Positions 1 to 8,983 of a DNA stretch of 48,871 bases are shown in pieces; position 1 is the stretch's first letter, and each line of letters opens with the position of its first letter. The notes under the pieces were generated by a model that worked only from the letters and a program-made list of their open reading frames with translations, was not told the DNA's origin and made no database searches. The stretch covers positions 1 to 48,871 of the forward strand of contig JAIBAN010000063.1 of NCBI GenBank assembly GCA_019695185.1. Direction: 5' to 3'. This DNA comes from Blastocatellia bacterium. Lineage in GTDB: Bacteria > Acidobacteriota > Blastocatellia > Chloracidobacteriales > Chloracidobacteriaceae. The translations under genes were made by a program, and so were the position numbers.

Positions 1-35
1 GACTGCGCTCCCATTTTGTTTACGGTTGAAGTTCG

Positions 36-3000
36 TTACTGCACCGGTTTCACAAAGGCGGTGACCACATCCTCACTCCCCTGTCGGGTGTCGGTCCAGA
101 CCACCACCAGGGATTTGCCCACACCCAGCGAGCCAATCCCCAGTTTTTCGCCCAGATTGACCATCCGCGAGCGGCTGACATTGGTCAGCGACGTGTTGGA
201 AACGCCGTCTGACACCACTTCGTTGGCAGCAAACGTCTTGCCTCCGTTGGTGGAACGTGCCAGCACCACATTGACGGTCTGACCGGCGGCATCATGCCGG
301 GTGTCATAGAAACAGACGGCCAGATTCCCATCCTGGTCAACTGAAAGGGCCGGATTAAACTGGTCTCCGGTCGGATTGTCGTTGACCGCCTGCCGTGTGG
401 CCCAAGTTGCCCCTCCGTCGGAAGTGCCTGTCGCCCACACATCGAGCCCGGCACCTTCGTCGGTGAAGCTGGCAAACACCACCCCGGCGCGAACCGGGTC
501 GGCTTTCAGGTTCAGGTTGGGAACCGTCAACACGTCTGCCATTGCAGCTATTTGTTTGCCGTATCCAAGCGTGGTTTTAGCAATCACCGTCGGAGCATCA
601 AAGGTCACGCCATCACCCGCAACGGAAAGCAACTGACTGCCTCCCCAGTTGTTCCAGCCTACGTATACCCGGCCATTGACATCCACGGCCAATGCCGGTT
701 GGGACACCTGCCCCTGGGCCAGGGTGATGGTTTGCCGGCGGTTGACAACATCCATCAGTTTGATGCTGTTGCCAGTCGCACTCTGGCTTTCCCAGACAGC
801 CAGCACCCGGCCACCGCCCGCAGCCACCACCGGACGCAGGTTGGCCACCTGGTCAGCCGCTGTGGTTGCAGTCAAGGTGAGCGGCGGTCCGAAAGACAAC
901 CGGTCAAACTGGCGGATACAGGCCACGATTGCTCCGGCATTGTTCGTGGCATTTTGCAGCACATAGGCCACCACCAATGAACCATCACTCATATACGCCA
1001 GGCTGGGGTCGCTGGAATATTCGTACGTGACGGTTCCGACCTGTTTTTGCATTCGTTCTTCCGTCCAGGTCTGGCCGCCGTTGGTTGAGGTTTTGACCTG
1101 AATGCTGCCTGTCGCATAGTTCGTGCAGGCGGCTGCCATGCGGCTGGGATTTTTGGAATCCACTGCCAAAACACCGCCCGCCTGGGTACCGCTTTGGGCA
1201 AACAGCGGCGTGGCCGAACTGGCAGCCGGGACGGTCACCTGCCGGTCTGTGGCACGGTCAAGTGATTCCACAACCACCTGACTGCCCTTGACTGACGCTT
1301 TTCCAGTAAACGCAAACGAACCCAATTTTTTCGGAATGATGGATTCATTGGTGGCTCCCATCAAATCCGCAAAAAGCTGGAAGGTGGAACGCCCGGTTTG
1401 GTGGACTGCCACCCGGAAAAAGCTGGGGGGCAAGGTCACCGTCTGACCGGGTGCAATCGGCAGATATGCACTGGGCACATCCAGTGTGTTGCCCACCGGT
1501 GTTCCCTGCGTGCCCGAACTGCGCGAGTCAATCCAGTAGGGTTTCGGGTCCGGTCCGCCCACCGGCGGTACTTTGGCAAACTGTGTCACCAGGAAGTACA
1601 ACGGCCCTCGGAGTGTTTCGGTTGCCGAAGTATTCTGAATCGTGAGGCTGATGCCAAACGTTCCGTAGGTCCCATCCACCGGATTGATAGGTGCGGCGCT
1701 GCCGGTGTAGGTCACCCCTGTCACCGCCACATTTGCATTTCCATTGACCAAGGTCACCACGGAAGTGCTGGCTGATTTGGCACAACCGGCTCCGGTGTCG
1801 GTCACCGTCACCGTGTAAGTTCCGGTTCGAGCATTCGAAAACGAAGTGATACCCGGCGGATTCTGACTGGTTGACGTAAATCCGCCCGGACCGATCCAGC
1901 TAAAGGTAAAGGGTCCTGTGCCGCCGGTGACATTGCAGGTCAGATTTAAGGTTCCCCCGGTGGCAACCGGTGAATTGCTCCCGGCTGTGACCGTGTGCCC
2001 CGGTCCGGCATTGACCGTCACCGTCGCACTGCCGCTGGCGGTGGCCGGGCAGGTGTTGGCGTCGGCTGCCGAAGCAACGCTGTACGTTGTGGTGGCTCCT
2101 GGTGCGACCAAAAAACGAAGCGGACTGGCCCCGGTCTTGGTTCCGCCGCCATTGTTGAGCGTTACGGTGTAAGGCGGTGTGCCGCCCGTGAGCGCCACAT
2201 TCACCATGGAAGAACCGGCTCCGCACAAAGTACCGCCGCCACTCACCGTGGCGGTAATGCCTGGGCAGGGCGTGGTGGCCGGACAGGGCAAACCGTTCAC
2301 CGTCAAACTGTAGGCGCAGGGTGTGGTATTGGTCGCCCCAACCGTGATTTCATGCACCACCAGGGTGAAATTCTGCCCTGCCGGAACATTGAACCCGATG
2401 GTCTGATTGCCCAGGGTCGTGACCCCCCAATCTGCCAAATAATTGGTCATGATGGCAGTCGAAACCAAACCGCCGTTGTTATAAGCCACCAGATAAAGCT
2501 GTGATGTGGAAGCACTGTTACAGGCACTGGCCAACTGGGCCGTGATACAGACTGAGTTGGGGGCCGTATTGGTAAAGATAAAGGCATCATACCGTCGCCC
2601 CACGGTTGAATCCTGAAGCGGCGGAGTGGTTTTGACCGTGGCGCAGGAACTGATGATGCCGTTGCGGTTGAGCCGACCAACCAAAGTTCCTCCGATGGCT
2701 GTGTAACCGGGTCCGCTCACGGGAAGAGTGGAGTTCAACGTTTCATTGATGGTGAGCGGTGTCCCTCCGACTTGGAACGGTATTGTCACCGTCAGGGGAT
2801 TCAGGGAACTTCCGCCTACCGTCAAAGTCAGGGTAAAGGTAATGGTCGAAGCACAGGGAAAACTCGAGGCCAGTCGGAACGAAAACGGCGTCGGATTGCT
2901 GATGGTGCCCCCGACCGGAAGCGTTCCGAAATTGAGCGGTCCGCCATTGAGAATCGTCACGCCTGCCGTGGCCGTTGTCAGCGTGGCCTGAATGTTGGTG

Positions 3001-5258
3001 CCAATCCCGCGTCCGACATTGGTCAATTGCACCGTCATGGCCCCGCCTTCGCCCGGTTCAACCACGGAATTTCCGTTGCCGCCTTGTTCAACCACCGTTG
3101 AACTGGCATTTACCACCGGTTCGTTTTTGGCGCTGGCCACGGCATACAACGCATTGAGCAATCCGTAGCCTGAATCACGGTCCACCCCGGCACCTTCAAT
3201 ATCCCAGGCCGTGCTTTGCAAAATGCTGCGGATTTCCGCCGGGGTCAGCGCCGGGTTGGCGGCTTTCACCAGAGCGGCAATGGCAGCCGCATGAGGAGCC
3301 GCTGCCGAAGTTCCAAAGAACGGGTTGAATCCGGTGGTGGCACACATCACACCATCAGCCGCCGCAATGTCCGGTTTTTGGCGCAATTCGCCGCCGCTGG
3401 TTCCAAACAGGATATTTCCGGGCGTGAGGGCGGTCCCGTTCTGGTCATAAAAAACCCGCCGCAAACCGTCGGCGCTAAAGGTTTCCACCGGGTTGGCCGA
3501 ACCACCGGTAAACACGCCGCCGCCGGAGGTCGCCTGGTCCACCGCAGCCACTGCAAACGAGACTGTGTCAAGCGTATGCCGACCGGTTTGACCACTGGTA
3601 TTGATGGCCAACCGGCCCCGGTTGGTATTGACATGCAAGGCACGGGTGGCCGCGCCCGTTCGCCGGACCACCACCACCCGTGTGTTGACTGCGCCGGTGC
3701 GGGAAATGAATTCAAATGGGTCGTTCCCCGCTGTGCCGTTTTGGACGTTGGTTGAAGAGGAAAGGACGTTTGTCCCCGCCGCATCAACAATAAACAAATC
3801 GTAGTCATTGGATGAACTGCCAATCGGGTCGGACCAAAACAGAGTATAGCGGTCCGAGGTACCGCCACTGAGACCGGTAATTGTGTTGAAATTGGTGGCT
3901 GCGGCAAACTGGTGGAAATTGCCGGTTCCAGACAGTCCGGTAATGCCCCCGATGGCTCCGCCGTCCACAAAATCGCCTTCCCAGACGCCGGAAGTATTCT
4001 TGTTTTTGTTGCCCGAATTGTTGGCCGACGCAAAGTACAGCGCACCGGAAGCCGTTACATCCTTGACCGCCTGCAACACCGCAGCACAGTTGTTGGTGGA
4101 AACAATGGCCGGGGCCTGTCCGTCCTGGAACGGTGCTTCGGAAAAATACCCCACGTCATCCACAATCACGTCACAGTTGTAGGTGTTGCGCAATGTTCGG
4201 ATATTGTTGGCAAAAACCGTCGGACCTCCATTCGCCGTGGCGAAATACAGATTTGCACCGGGGCACAGGTCAAACACGATTTCCAGCATGGCCAGCCCTT
4301 CATCGCTGCCGGTGCCGGCCTGCCCTGGAACAACCGTCAATTGTGCTCCGGAAGGCAAATCACCCGTGCCTTGCAAGGTGGTAATTTGAGCGGCGGTGGC
4401 GCTGTCAGACAAAACACCGATGTTAATGCCAGCCCCCGTGATACTGTAGGTTGTGCGCGCCGTATCCGCCCGGTGCGTCCGGTCGCCCTGCGAGGTATTT
4501 GTTTTCTTCGGCTGAAACTGCCGTTGGCCGGATACTTTGGCCGTTGTCAACCCAGGCATGGCCTTTTGCAATTGCTCACGCACGCGGATGGCCCGTTCCC
4601 GGAAATCCGGACGGAGTTTGGTCCGCAAAAACGGGCTGACAGCCTGCAACGGGTCTGTTTCCGGTGTGGCTGATGGCTTTCCAGCCACTGGTGACGGCAC
4701 CCGGTCCAGGTCCATTTCCTGTTTGGGAATGATGCCATACACATCGGGCAAGGCCGCCACATCCTCCAGCCGGGACAGCGGAACAATTGCCCGGATGCTG
4801 CGGTAGGCCGGAAGCTGGCTGACCACCTTTGCCCCCACAATGGCAAGCTGCTTTTGGACGGCTTCCGTCACATTGGCCGTGATGTCAACTTCGACCATGC
4901 CACCGCTGACTTTAATGCCGGTATCCAGCCGACCAACTCCGGCGGCAGCACTCTGCCCCCGGCTTTGTTTCATTTCATAAATTAAATTTGAATCCAGTTT
5001 TTTCTGAGCAGGAGTCCGGGTTTCCTTATCCACTAAAAGTGCTTGAATCTGTTTTTCGGCTGCATCAGCCAACCCCTGGACTTTTATTTCGGATTCTTGA
5101 AGAGGTTCGGCCAGCGAAGTTGGGGGTTCGCTGGAAACGGATTGAGGTTTTGGAATCAGGTTGGAGTTACGGTGGTTGGTTGCCTGTGAAGTCCACAGCC
5201 AACTACTGGAAATGACAAACAGGACGAAACCAGTCAAAAACATGAGCCAACGTCTCAT
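36..5258 (-). CDS. Giant secreted sedolisin-like (S53/S8 clan) serine peptidase with Ig-like and Asp-box repeats
   Basis: A 1740-residue exported protein. Residues 1-26 form a signal peptide (MRRW, then a hydrophobic core). Residues 40-270 look like a propeptide. The catalytic domain covers about 275-705: GVLSDS at 281-286, an E-x3-D pair (E326, D330) in LEIVFDLCPGA, Asp367/368 as likely oxyanion residue, and Ser651 in GTSAAAPH. The E/D/S arrangement is that of sedolisins (S53); I find no His where subtilisins have one. About 710-840 resembles a CARDB-type beta domain, about 1050-1260 carries PKD/Ig-like segments, and about 1430-1720 has sialidase-type Asp boxes (STNGGQTW, SDGGATW, STNGGKTF). 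The start is supported by AGGGAG about 8 nt upstream. It probably degrades extracellular protein. The gene stands alone, divergent from the sigma-factor operon. The peptidase class is fairly sure; substrate and C-terminal roles are unknown. Confidence 0.85.
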   Translation of the reverse strand: MRRWLMFLTGFVLFVISSSWLWTSQATNHRNSNLIPKPQSVSSEPPTSLAEPLQESEIKVQGLADAAEKQIQALLVDKETRTPAQKKLDSNLIYEMKQSRGQSAAAGVGRLDTGIKVSGGMVEVDITANVTEAVQKQLAIVGAKVVSQLPAYRSIRAIVPLSRLEDVAALPDVYGIIPKQEMDLDRVPSPVAGKPSATPETDPLQAVSPFLRTKLRPDFRERAIRVREQLQKAMPGLTTAKVSGQRQFQPKKTNTSQGDRTHRADTARTTYSITGAGINIGVLSDSATAAQITTLQGTGDLPSGAQLTVVPGQAGTGSDEGLAMLEIVFDLCPGANLYFATANGGPTVFANNIRTLRNTYNCDVIVDDVGYFSEAPFQDGQAPAIVSTNNCAAVLQAVKDVTASGALYFASANNSGNKNKNTSGVWEGDFVDGGAIGGITGLSGTGNFHQFAAATNFNTITGLSGGTSDRYTLFWSDPIGSSSNDYDLFIVDAAGTNVLSSSTNVQNGTAGNDPFEFISRTGAVNTRVVVVRRTGAATRALHVNTNRGRLAINTSGQTGRHTLDTVSFAVAAVDQATSGGGVFTGGSANPVETFSADGLRRVFYDQNGTALTPGNILFGTSGGELRQKPDIAAADGVMCATTGFNPFFGTSAAAPHAAAIAALVKAANPALTPAEIRSILQSTAWDIEGAGVDRDSGYGLLNALYAVASAKNEPVVNASSTVVEQGGNGNSVVEPGEGGAMTVQLTNVGRGIGTNIQATLTTATAGVTILNGGPLNFGTLPVGGTISNPTPFSFRLASSFPCASTITFTLTLTVGGSSLNPLTVTIPFQVGGTPLTINETLNSTLPVSGPGYTAIGGTLVGRLNRNGIISSCATVKTTPPLQDSTVGRRYDAFIFTNTAPNSVCITAQLASACNSASTSQLYLVAYNNGGLVSTAIMTNYLADWGVTTLGNQTIGFNVPAGQNFTLVVHEITVGATNTTPCAYSLTVNGLPCPATTPCPGITATVSGGGTLCGAGSSMVNVALTGGTPPYTVTLNNGGGTKTGASPLRFLVAPGATTTYSVASAADANTCPATASGSATVTVNAGPGHTVTAGSNSPVATGGTLNLTCNVTGGTGPFTFSWIGPGGFTSTSQNPPGITSFSNARTGTYTVTVTDTGAGCAKSASTSVVTLVNGNANVAVTGVTYTGSAAPINPVDGTYGTFGISLTIQNTSATETLRGPLYFLVTQFAKVPPVGGPDPKPYWIDSRSSGTQGTPVGNTLDVPSAYLPIAPGQTVTLPPSFFRVAVHQTGRSTFQLFADLMGATNESIIPKKLGSFAFTGKASVKGSQVVVESLDRATDRQVTVPAASSATPLFAQSGTQAGGVLAVDSKNPSRMAAACTNYATGSIQVKTSTNGGQTWTEERMQKQVGTVTYEYSSDPSLAYMSDGSLVVAYVLQNATNNAGAIVACIRQFDRLSFGPPLTLTATTAADQVANLRPVVAAGGGRVLAVWESQSATGNSIKLMDVVNRRQTITLAQGQVSQPALAVDVNGRVYVGWNNWGGSQLLSVAGDGVTFDAPTVIAKTTLGYGKQIAAMADVLTVPNLNLKADPVRAGVVFASFTDEGAGLDVWATGTSDGGATWATRQAVNDNPTGDQFNPALSVDQDGNLAVCFYDTRHDAAGQTVNVVLARSTNGGKTFAANEVVSDGVSNTSLTNVSRSRMVNLGEKLGIGSLGVGKSLVVVWTDTRQGSEDVVTAFVKPVQ

Positions 5259-5606
5259 AGATGCGCTCCCTGAAATAAAGATAGTTCGTACAGCCTTGGG
5301 TCAGAGGGCCACGAAATTCTTATTCGGTTTTCTACAGTCAAATGACATCAAGGGGATGTTCGCAGGGATGGAAAGAAACTGCGGGGAACATCGCCTGCGG
5401 AAGTGACAAACACTGGTGTTGGTTGAAGGGCTACAGGTCGAACCGGCACACTCAGGTCAGGATTATAAGCAACATCATAGAAATAGAATACTTTGCCACG
5501 CAAGCACAACTTGCGACAGTTTTTCCCAAAACTGTGATTTTTTTCCGCTTTCCGCGAATCACCAGACAAAGACGAATTTTACCTGCCGGAAACACAAAAG
5601 GAGTCT
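5259..5606. other. Divergent intergenic region between peptidase and sigma-factor genes
   Basis: This 348-bp gap holds the upstream regions of two divergent genes. No convincing sigma-70 promoter pair was found. GATGTTC (5355-5361) and GAACATC (5386-5392) form a short inverted repeat. Two adjacent hairpins and a T-run lie at 5499-5546 and are listed separately. Short open frames here have no Shine-Dalgarno sequence and are judged non-coding. Confidence 0.5.
5499..5546 (+). terminator. Two adjacent hairpins plus T-run in the sigma-factor leader (attenuator or sRNA terminator?)
   Basis: Two perfect hairpins abut. The first has arms CGCAAG/CTTGCG around CACAA (5499-5515). The second has arms ACAGTTTT/AAAACTGT around TCCC (5516-5535). 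G plus ATTTTTTT follows. This has the form of an intrinsic terminator reading rightwards, yet no rightward gene lies upstream in the window. It ends about 60 nt before the ECF sigma start codon, so it may attenuate that gene or end a small leader RNA. Confidence 0.5.
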
Positions 5607-6122
5607 ATGACCGCAACTGCCAACCATGACCGGTTCCTGACGCTGGTCGAAGCACACAAGGGCATTCTCTACAAAGTGGCGAATGCCTATTGTCCCAACC
5701 GCGAGGACCGGCAGGACGTGATTCAGGAAATCGTGATTCAGCTTTGGCGCTCGTTTGACCGGTTTGACGGGCGTTGCCGGTTTTCGACCTGGATGTACCG
5801 GATTGCCGTCAATGTGGCGATTTCCTTTTACCGGAGCGAGCACAGCCGCCTGCACGACACCGTGCCGATTGAGGAATTTGCCCTGGACCTGGCCGTGGCG
5901 GACCGGGTGCTGGAGGATGCAGGCGACAATATCCGGCTGCTCTACCAATTCATCAACCGCATGGACGAACTGAGCCGGGCGCTTATGCTCTTGTACCTGG
6001 ACGGCTACAGCCACGAGGAAATGGCCACCGTGCTCGGTATTTCGGCAACCAACGTCGCCACCAAAATCAACCGGCTGAAACAGAAACTGCAACGGGACTT
6101 TGCGACAGCACAGCAAACGTAA
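5607..6122 (+). CDS. ECF-type RNA polymerase sigma factor
   Basis: At 171 residues this is the usual size of an extracytoplasmic-function sigma-70 factor. Region 2 covers about residues 10-85: DRQDVIQEIVIQLWRSF, followed by RFSTWMYRIAVNVAISFYR, the region 2.3/2.4 signature. Region 4 covers about 110-165: ELSRALMLLYLDGYSHEEMA, then a helix-turn-helix with GISATNVATKINRLKQKL. It directs core polymerase to a stress or envelope regulon that cannot be named from here. AAAGGAG stands 3-4 nt before the ATG. The next gene follows after 14 bp and encodes a membrane protein, the usual place for an anti-sigma partner. Two hairpins in the leader may regulate it. Confidence 0.93.
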   Translation: MTATANHDRFLTLVEAHKGILYKVANAYCPNREDRQDVIQEIVIQLWRSFDRFDGRCRFSTWMYRIAVNVAISFYRSEHSRLHDTVPIEEFALDLAVADRVLEDAGDNIRLLYQFINRMDELSRALMLLYLDGYSHEEMATVLGISATNVATKINRLKQKLQRDFATAQQT

Positions 6123-6136
6123 GCACAGGAGGCATT

Positions 6137-6811
6137 ATGAATTTCGAGGATTTGCAAAACCAATGGGCGGCACTCGACCAAAAACTGGAAGCCGGTCTCC
6201 GGTTGAACGCGGCCCTGTTGCGGGAAGCCAAATTGGACAAAACCAAATCAGCCTTGCAACGGCTGTCATTTTTCATCTGGCTGGAATTGGCCTGCACGCT
6301 TCCGGTGCTGTTCCTGGTGGGTTCCTTTTTGGCTCGACATTTCAGCCAACCGGCGTTTTTCATTCCAGGGTTGGTGCTGCATCTGGCTGCCATCGGGGTG
6401 CTTGGTTCCTGCATACATCAGTTGGTCCTGCTCAACCGGATTGATTATGCAGGGCCGGTTCTGGTTATTCAGAAAAGGCTGGAAGCCCTGCGCCTGCACC
6501 GGATTCGCGCCACCAAATGGACCTTTCTGACGGCTCCCCTGCTCTGGACGCCCTTGTTTGTGGTGACGTTCAAAGCTCTGGGAGTCAATGCCTGGGCCGT
6601 CTTTCCGATGGGCTGGATGGTTGGCAATCTGCTCTTTGGTGTACTGGTGATGGTGGCGGGAATCTGGGTTTCCAAACGTTTCGGAAACCGGATTTCGGGC
6701 TCGCCCTTTATGAAACAGGTGATGGACGACATCGCCGGACGGTCGTTGAACCGGGCTGCCGCCTTTGTGGCCACCCTGGCCGAATTTGAAGACGAATCAC
6801 CCGCCCGCTAA
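6137..6811 (+). CDS. Four-helix membrane protein, candidate anti-sigma partner
   Basis: A 224-residue protein with a soluble N-terminus (about 1-40, amphipathic and charged), four predicted transmembrane helices (about 44-66, 75-98, 130-150, 155-178) and a cytoplasmic tail. No zinc-binding HxxxCxxC anti-sigma motif is present and I do not recognise a family. GGAGG lies 4-5 nt before the ATG. Position directly behind an ECF sigma gene, probably co-transcribed, suggests that it holds or senses for that sigma factor, but this rests on context only. Confidence 0.7.
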   Translation: MNFEDLQNQWAALDQKLEAGLRLNAALLREAKLDKTKSALQRLSFFIWLELACTLPVLFLVGSFLARHFSQPAFFIPGLVLHLAAIGVLGSCIHQLVLLNRIDYAGPVLVIQKRLEALRLHRIRATKWTFLTAPLLWTPLFVVTFKALGVNAWAVFPMGWMVGNLLFGVLVMVAGIWVSKRFGNRISGSPFMKQVMDDIAGRSLNRAAAFVATLAEFEDESPAR

Positions 6812-6912
6812 CCCTTCTCGCTCAGCTTTTGTAACCGAACAACAGCCCGCGCCTCTTCATCGCCCTTGCAGCAGCAAAGGAAAGGCCGGGCTGTGCCCAA
6901 AATCAGGGCTGG

Positions 6913-6927
6913 GGACTGAGGACTGAG
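6913..6927. repeat. Repeat family A, copy 1: two GGACTGA heptamers
   Basis: Two tandem GGACTGA units plus a trailing G lie between the membrane-protein stop and the hydrolase start. The longer copies are at 43.6 and 48.8 kb. No inverted arm was found here. Just upstream, ACAGCCCG (6842-6849) pairs with CGGGCTGT (6887-6894), possibly a weak 3'-end hairpin for the sigma operon. Confidence 0.6.
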
Positions 6928-6981
6928 TTCATTTTCAACAGTGGCGGTCCACCGTTACGCATTCAATTTGTGGAGGAAATC

Positions 6982-8013
6982 ATGCTTAAAAAAATTGCCC
7001 GTCTGCTTTCGATTGCCGTTATGACATTGGTCACACTTGGTTTGGCTGGCCTGCTGGGGTTGGTCTATTGGCCGGAACCGCAGTTCACTTCCGCACCGCC
7101 CAACCTGACAAACCAGCCATCACCCGGCCCGGAAATCTCTGAAGACGGAATCTACTGGTTCCGCGTGCGCGATGGAGTGCGCCTGCAAGCCCGGCATTAT
7201 GCTTCGGACGCGCCCTTGACTGTGCTTTTTCTGCATGGTGTTTTGGGCAGCAGCCAGGAATGCAAAGAAATATGCAGCCGGATTCGAAAGGAAACCAGAG
7301 CGGAAGTCTTCGCGTTGGACTTGCGTGGACATGGAGCTTCGGAAGGCACACCGGGTGATGTTGCTCATCTCAGCCAATATGAAGAAGATGTGGCCGATGT
7401 GCTGACCGTTTTGCACCAATGCAAACCCGGTGCCTCCATCATTTTGGCCGGGCACTCAATGGGTGGCGGCATTGTCATGCGCTATGCGGCTGCCCGCCGA
7501 ACGCCGGACGTGGCAGGGTATCTGTTGTTTGCCCCGCACTTGGGGGTCAATTCCCCTACCATGCCGACCGAAACAACAGAAGCAAAACCAGCCGGGCAGG
7601 AGCCATTTGTCAAACTGCATCTGCCGCGCACCATTGGGCTGGCCCTGCTCAATGGAATTGGCATTCACTTGTTTGACGCGAAGAAAACCCTCTTTTTCAA
7701 TGTGCCCTCCCAATTTCCCATCAAAGCCTACAGCTTTCGGGCAATGGCCAGCATGGCTCCGGATGATTACCGGACGGCGCTGACGGCTGACACCAAACCC
7801 CTGTTGGTCATCGTGGGACAAAAAGATGAAGCTTTTCGGGCCGAAAAATTCCCTGCCGTGGTCAAGCTTCATCCCAACGGAAAAACGGTTTTAGTGGAGG
7901 GGGAAACCCACGACGGCATTTTGCACAGCGAAACTGCGGTCAAAACCGTGGTCGAATGGCTTCATACAACGGGCGGCGCACGACCAACGGGGCAGGAAAA
8001 AGCAGTCTCTTAA
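6982..8013 (+). CDS. Membrane-anchored alpha/beta-hydrolase (monoacylglycerol lipase-like)
   Basis: A 343-residue protein with an N-terminal hydrophobic segment (about 9-30), probably an uncleaved anchor or signal, then an alpha/beta-hydrolase fold. Oxyanion region LFLHGVLGS is at 82-90, the nucleophile elbow GHSMGG holds Ser159, the acid is probably Asp282 in VGQKDEAF and the base His310 in GETHDG. The layout is that of monoglyceride lipases and lysophospholipases (Hydrolase_4); the substrate is not known. GGAGG at 6972-6976 is 5 nt before this ATG, which rules out the in-frame GTG at 6970. Its stop is only 5 bp from the stop of the convergent SGNH hydrolase gene. Confidence 0.88.
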   Translation: MLKKIARLLSIAVMTLVTLGLAGLLGLVYWPEPQFTSAPPNLTNQPSPGPEISEDGIYWFRVRDGVRLQARHYASDAPLTVLFLHGVLGSSQECKEICSRIRKETRAEVFALDLRGHGASEGTPGDVAHLSQYEEDVADVLTVLHQCKPGASIILAGHSMGGGIVMRYAAARRTPDVAGYLLFAPHLGVNSPTMPTETTEAKPAGQEPFVKLHLPRTIGLALLNGIGIHLFDAKKTLFFNVPSQFPIKAYSFRAMASMAPDDYRTALTADTKPLLVIVGQKDEAFRAEKFPAVVKLHPNGKTVLVEGETHDGILHSETAVKTVVEWLHTTGGARPTGQEKAVS

Positions 8014-8018
8014 AGTGG

Positions 8019-8786
8019 TTACGGCACAGGCAAACCAGCCATTTGATTGGCTGCAGTGGCAGCCGCGTGCAGGATTTCCACCTGGCGGCGGGGAATTTTG
8101 ATCTTGCCGCCTTCAGCAATGTGCAGCGTGAGACGGTGCGGCAATCCTTTGGCAGGCCGCCCCAGCAATTGCTCAAACATGACTGCCGCCGCCAGATAGG
8201 AGCCAGCCTCGGAAGGATGGAAATTATCCCCGCTATAGAGTGGCAGCGTGGGGTCACGCCGCCAGGCAATCCGCCAGGCATCGCCTGCCGGAAACAAAAG
8301 TCCGTTCACTTCCTGGGCAGCCAGCCGATAGGATTCGCTCACGCGGTCAAAATCAAATGACCTTGCTTTGGCCGGCCAAACCATATACAGCCCCGGCTTG
8401 GCACCGCTCCGCCGGATTTCCCCGGCAAATCGTTTAACATATTCAATCAGCAGGTCCCGGCTTTCCGGCAAAGCCGACGGCCCCTGTTGCATAATCACCA
8501 CATCCCAGCCGTCACGAGCGATGGATTTACGTGCATCCCCTTGATTCCAATGGTCTTCCAGGCTGAAGTCAGGAAACGAGATATCCCGGTAGACCACCGG
8601 GCGTTCACCTGCTTCACGGGCCATGGCTTCCAAAATGGCCGGCAAATGATTTGAGTAGGTCAGGCTGTTTCCCACAAACAGCACTCGCAGGGGTTTGGCT
8701 CCGGTTTGTGCCTGTTCCCGGAGTTCCCCACCACCGAGACCCAGCAGCAAAAGCAGGCTGCCAATCAGAAAAACTCTTCGTTTCAT
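8019..8786 (-). CDS. Exported SGNH/GDSL-type hydrolase
   Basis: A 255-residue protein with a signal peptide (MKRRVFLIGSLLLLLGLGGG). SGNH block I is VLFVGNSLTYSNHLP with nucleophile Ser41; block V is SGDNFHPSEAG with Asp187 and His190. A WDVVIMQQGPS segment matches the region between the blocks. The family removes acyl or acetyl groups from lipids or carbohydrates; the substrate here is unknown and the enzyme should act in the periplasm. The start at 8786 is chosen because AGAGGGGA lies just upstream and the signal peptide begins there. A longer frame to 9041 would overlap the divergent S9 peptidase gene. Confidence 0.85.
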   Translation of the reverse strand: MKRRVFLIGSLLLLLGLGGGELREQAQTGAKPLRVLFVGNSLTYSNHLPAILEAMAREAGERPVVYRDISFPDFSLEDHWNQGDARKSIARDGWDVVIMQQGPSALPESRDLLIEYVKRFAGEIRRSGAKPGLYMVWPAKARSFDFDRVSESYRLAAQEVNGLLFPAGDAWRIAWRRDPTLPLYSGDNFHPSEAGSYLAAAVMFEQLLGRPAKGLPHRLTLHIAEGGKIKIPRRQVEILHAAATAANQMAGLPVP

Positions 8787-8983
8787 GGTATTTCCCCTCT
8801 TTGGTTGAACGTGGCGGCTTTGTACCACGGTTTCCCAACCCTCCGGAGCGGATTGTGACCGAATGGACAAAAGCGGGACCGGTTTGGGAAAAAATGTGAA
8901 GAATCGAAAAGCGGTACCCAAGCGGACACAGTTCGTTTTAGAATGCACATCCTTTTCTTTACCTGTCTTCCCCAAGGAGTCGT

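Noticed and set aside
3347..4673. Long open frames (up to 253 codons) inside the giant peptidase gene, on both strands
   Set aside because: They are shadows of the 1740-codon gene: low-complexity composition, no ribosome-binding sites, no recognisable domain.
6842..6894. Hairpin after the sigma-factor operon as a firm terminator
   Set aside because: The arms are 8-11 bp with a large interior and no T-run follows, so it is only mentioned with repeat A copy 1.
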